NCBI GenBank assembly: GCA_026706025.1
Contig: JAPOZO010000084.1
Span: forward strand, 62,001-126,000
Source: Candidatus Poribacteria bacterium
GTDB taxonomy: Bacteria > Poribacteria > WGA-4E > WGA-3G
Length of the DNA stretch: 64,000 nt
Direction: 5' to 3'
A program made the position numbers and the translations under genes. Positions 61,736 to 64,000 of the stretch are shown here, one piece after another. Under the pieces are notes generated by a model, which made no database searches, was not told the DNA's origin, and was given only the letters and a program-made list of their open reading frames with translations. Numbering within the stretch: position 1 is the stretch's first letter; each line of letters begins with the position of its first letter.

Positions 61736-62911
61736 TTAATGGGCGAAATCTCGAATACGTGAAATTGCTTCCTTTATGACTTCATCTGGATACGTTAAGG
61801 AAATTCTGCAGTACCCTTCACTCCATTGCCCATAGCCGAGTCCGGGTGTTACGACAACGCCTACCTCCTCAAGTAGTGCTGTAGCAAAAGCGCGACTTGA
61901 ACCGTTGAAGCGATCAGGAACAGGTGCCCAGATGTACATCGTTGCCTTCGGTCTCTCAATCGCCCACCCACCAGCCGTAAGTGAATCCACTACCATGTCT
62001 CGGCGTTTCTGATAAACTGCATTTATCGCAGGCGTGACTTCGTCTGCTATTGAGAGTGCCTTTGCACCGGCGAACTGAAGTGCACGGAGTGATCCGTTAT
62101 CTACATTATCTTTAACAGTTTTAACTGCGTTAACAGCGGTTGGGTTACCAACAACAAACCCTAATCGCCATCCGGTCATATTAAATGCTTTACTCAATGA
62201 GAAAAATTCAACGGCTACTTCGGCGGCACCGTCTACTTGCAGGATACTTGGTGAACGATAGCCGTCATAGGTATTTTCGCTATAGGCGTTGTCGTGCGCA
62301 ATGAGGATACTGTTTTGTCTCCCAAATTCCACGGCGCGCTTGAAGAAATCAAGGTCAGCAGTGGCAGTTGTCGGGTTGTTTGGATAATTGATCCAGAGGA
62401 CTTTGGCAAGACGTTTTATCTCATCGGGGATAGCATCAAAGTCAACATAGAAATCGTTTTCTCGCAGAAGCGGGGCATAGTAGGTCGTCGCACTCGCACA
62501 GACGTGTCCGATGTTATAGGTCGGGTAACCCGGACTTGCTGCAATGCCGATGTCGCCAGGGTTGAGTATGCCAAGTGCCAGTTTAACGATTGCATCTTTA
62601 CTTCCGAGTGTCGTAGCGACCTGATCATCGGATAGGGAGACGCCGTAACGCCGTTGATAGAAATCAAGAACTGCCTGTGGAAAATCCTCAACGGGGATGT
62701 CACATCCGTATCGGTGCCGATCCGGGTCTTCGGGATTCTGGATTGCTTGCACCAGTGTATCGACAACTGGATCCGGTGTTGGGATATCTGGATCACCGAT
62801 GCCGAGGCTGATGACATCAACACCTCGCGCTTTCGCTGCTTGTATCTTTTGGCGCAAATCCACAAAGAGATAAGGTGGAAGTTTCTGTAACCGTTCTGCG
62901 ATTGTAATCAA
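61736..62911 (-). CDS. dapL: LL-diaminopimelate aminotransferase (DapL type)
   Basis: A class I PLP aminotransferase. DapL makes LL-DAP directly from tetrahydrodipicolinate in the lysine/peptidoglycan pathway. The start ERLQKLPPYLFVDLRQKIQA and ISLGIGDPDIPTPD are typical of this family. SLSKAFNMTGWRLGF carries the PLP lysine and NYPNNPTTA the substrate loop. The 391-residue length is right. The DapA-like gene at 18332 is too far away to form an operon. An R1 repeat follows the gene's start. Confidence 0.9.
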   Translation of the reverse strand: MITIAERLQKLPPYLFVDLRQKIQAAKARGVDVISLGIGDPDIPTPDPVVDTLVQAIQNPEDPDRHRYGCDIPVEDFPQAVLDFYQRRYGVSLSDDQVATTLGSKDAIVKLALGILNPGDIGIAASPGYPTYNIGHVCASATTYYAPLLRENDFYVDFDAIPDEIKRLAKVLWINYPNNPTTATADLDFFKRAVEFGRQNSILIAHDNAYSENTYDGYRSPSILQVDGAAEVAVEFFSLSKAFNMTGWRLGFVVGNPTAVNAVKTVKDNVDNGSLRALQFAGAKALSIADEVTPAINAVYQKRRDMVVDSLTAGGWAIERPKATMYIWAPVPDRFNGSSRAFATALLEEVGVVVTPGLGYGQWSEGYCRISLTYPDEVIKEAISRIRDFAH

Positions 62912-62925
62912 AATTTTCTCCTTTA

Positions 62926-63045
62926 ATAGTTACCAGTAAGAATAGTTGTCAGTCGTCAGTCCGATTTTTTTCTGCGAAAAAAATCTTTCAGTCGTCAGAA
63001 AGAGGTTTTGGGATACTCGAAAACCTCTTAACTGATAACTGATAA
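62926..63045. repeat. Dispersed repeat family R1, copy F
   Basis: TTGTCAGTCGTCAGTCC, then a hairpin GATTTTTTTCTGCGAAAAAA, then AACTGATAACTGATAACT. This is the best-formed copy and sits between dapL and the PhyH-like gene. Confidence 0.8.
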
Positions 63046-63789
63046 CTATTTAAGATGAAGGATTGCCTGCTGAACTTCACTCAGGCTCTTCATAACGTTT
63101 GGACTAAAATGCAAACCTTGACCGCCCCAATCTGGCATATAACCGATACTATAACAGTAATAGAGCGTCCGTCTCGGATTGCCAGAGACATTGATGACAG
63201 AACCGTGTGTCAATGCCTCTGTAAAGATGATAGCATCACCCGCTTTCGCCGGAATCGGGGTTAGCACAGGATTTTCATCCGGATGACCTCCCCACGGTTT
63301 AGGGAAATTGCTCTTATGTGCCCCCGGTATAACAGCGAAACACCCGTCTTCGACATCACAATCTAACATCGGAAAAACAGCCTTTGTCAAGGTCGAGACC
63401 ATCTCTCCGTTTTTGCAATGATACTGACATTTCGGAATAATCGGTGTGCCGTGCATGTGCAAGCCTGTATAACCACCACCCCATCGGTAAATCGTGTAGG
63501 TATGGTTGAGACGGTAGGGACCACCGGTTACGCCTTGAATCACATCCAACACCTCTGGAATATCAATCAGCGCGTTGAAGGTGCTGTCGGCTTCCATAAT
63601 ATTGGAGATGTAGAGTTCCTTTTCCGTCCGCTCTGTTCCAAGACACAAGGGCGACGGATAGTCTTCGGGCGGCATATTTTCGTACTGATCCAAGACAGCA
63701 TTGCATGCCTTGACCACTTCTTGTGGAATAACGCCCTTCAGCACGATAAAACCTTGCAAGTCGAATAGATATTTTTGTTCGTCTGTCAT
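63046..63789 (-). CDS. Phytanoyl-CoA dioxygenase (PhyH)-like protein
   Basis: Belongs to the Fe(II)/2-oxoglutarate-dependent dioxygenase family. The distal iron histidine and 2-oxoglutarate arginine are plain in FTEALTHGSVINVSGNPRRT. RLNHTYTIYRWGGGYTGLHM leads to H-M-H-G where the proximal HxD is expected, so the aspartate is not where it should be. GCFAVIPGAHKSNFPKP is the family's gating loop. The 247-residue length is normal. The family is strongly expanded in Poribacteria-like genomes. The substrate is unknown. It lies 81 bases after the end of a YCF48-like gene. Confidence 0.85.
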   Translation of the reverse strand: MTDEQKYLFDLQGFIVLKGVIPQEVVKACNAVLDQYENMPPEDYPSPLCLGTERTEKELYISNIMEADSTFNALIDIPEVLDVIQGVTGGPYRLNHTYTIYRWGGGYTGLHMHGTPIIPKCQYHCKNGEMVSTLTKAVFPMLDCDVEDGCFAVIPGAHKSNFPKPWGGHPDENPVLTPIPAKAGDAIIFTEALTHGSVINVSGNPRRTLYYCYSIGYMPDWGGQGLHFSPNVMKSLSEVQQAILHLK

Positions 63790-63870
63790 GTCGATATTCC
63801 TTGCGATGTGTGGTTGTCTGTTGGATATGGGTTTGCAGCGTTTAGCCTGCGGGAACCTTTTACCGCGTGC

Positions 63871-64000
63871 CTACGGAACAGCTTCATATTTGAGAATCGT
63901 CCCATTTTGACCAACCACCCATCCGCTGTTTGTGCTACTTATGTAAATAGCTTTCAGGTCCGTTCGAGTATCTGTACGCTGAGGTCTCCAATTTTGTCCG
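63871..64000 (-). CDS. YCF48/BNR-type propeller protein (C-terminal end only)
   Basis: The minus strand frame, open to the window edge, encodes GQNWRPQRTDTRTDLKAIYI then SGWVVGQNGTILKYEAVP and a TAG stop. GWxVGxxGTILK is the signature of YCF48-like propeller repeats (photosystem-II-assembly-like and related secreted proteins). Only 43 codons are inside the window, so domain count, signal peptide and start are unknown. Confidence 0.65.
   Translation of the reverse strand, partial: GQNWRPQRTDTRTDLKAIYISSTNSGWVVGQNGTILKYEAVP

Overview
The window is a stretch of bacterial chromosome, most likely from an uncultured, environmental, Gram-negative bacterium. The gene content (an FG-GAP protein with an ASPIC/UnbV end, SUMF1-domain protein, type I sulfatase, phytanoyl-CoA dioxygenase-like protein, mannonate dehydratase, Gfo/Idh oxidoreductase, PQQ propeller, two-component-propeller sensor, PorV-like barrel, DUF4159/DUF4175 cluster) resembles Candidatus Poribacteria or a Planctomycetes-like relative. 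That placement is inference from families. Stops are used as in the standard bacterial code. I saw no rRNA, tRNA or CRISPR array.

Layout. 1-9807 (minus): an envelope operon of a VWA/GATase-like protein, a DUF4159 protein, a giant DUF4175 coiled-coil protein, a GH5-like secreted hydrolase, a slipin and a tandem-duplicated membrane protein cut by the window edge. 10063-13659: two unknown genes, groEL, and a small two-gene cassette behind a perfect sigma70 promoter that stands back to back with the groEL promoter. 13760-24922: secreted protein, restriction-like nuclease, orphan HicB, then the operon PorV - DUF5683-like - DapA-like - RqcH, a STAS protein, a metallopeptidase, an orphan EcfT and MoaB. 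24996-29042: a DprA-like/ComF-like pair with a WD40 remnant fused in frame upstream, then a double-VWA protein. 29043-44258: a secreted protein with a long structured leader, CRTAC1-like protein, SUMF1 protein, TPR protein, sialidase-like protein, PQQ propeller with mannonate dehydratase, sulfatase, two paralogous tandem-repeat membrane proteins, PotD and a rhodanese. 44472-46060: a small protein with a Gfo/Idh oxidoreductase. 46333-48915: a XamI-like restriction-modification cassette that cuts into an older aspartic-protease module. 49336-52112: AAA+ ATPase with PspA. 52475-64000: membrane gluzincin, GNAT, a GHMP kinase/nucleotidyltransferase fusion, a 1327-residue sensor phosphatase, an LL-DAP aminotransferase, a PhyH-like protein and the end of a YCF48-like gene.

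Themes. Many products face the periplasm or cell surface (VWA, propeller, TPR, FG-GAP, sulfatase-type functions), which fits scavenging of sulfated or uronic-acid-rich glycans. Several loci look like poorly described systems: the 2-TM tandem-repeat proteins (40230-42495), the PspA/AAA+ pair, the DprA/PRTase pair, the kinase-uridylyltransferase fusion, and the restriction enzyme with an in-frame TGA. Intergenic DNA carries several dispersed repeat families: a 'CAGTTATCAGTCGTCAG'-type repeat (six copies), a small palindromic element with GGTGCGGTT ends, 9-3-9 hairpins with compensatory stem changes, a probable MITE, and a lone hairpin that looks like an IS200/IS605 end.
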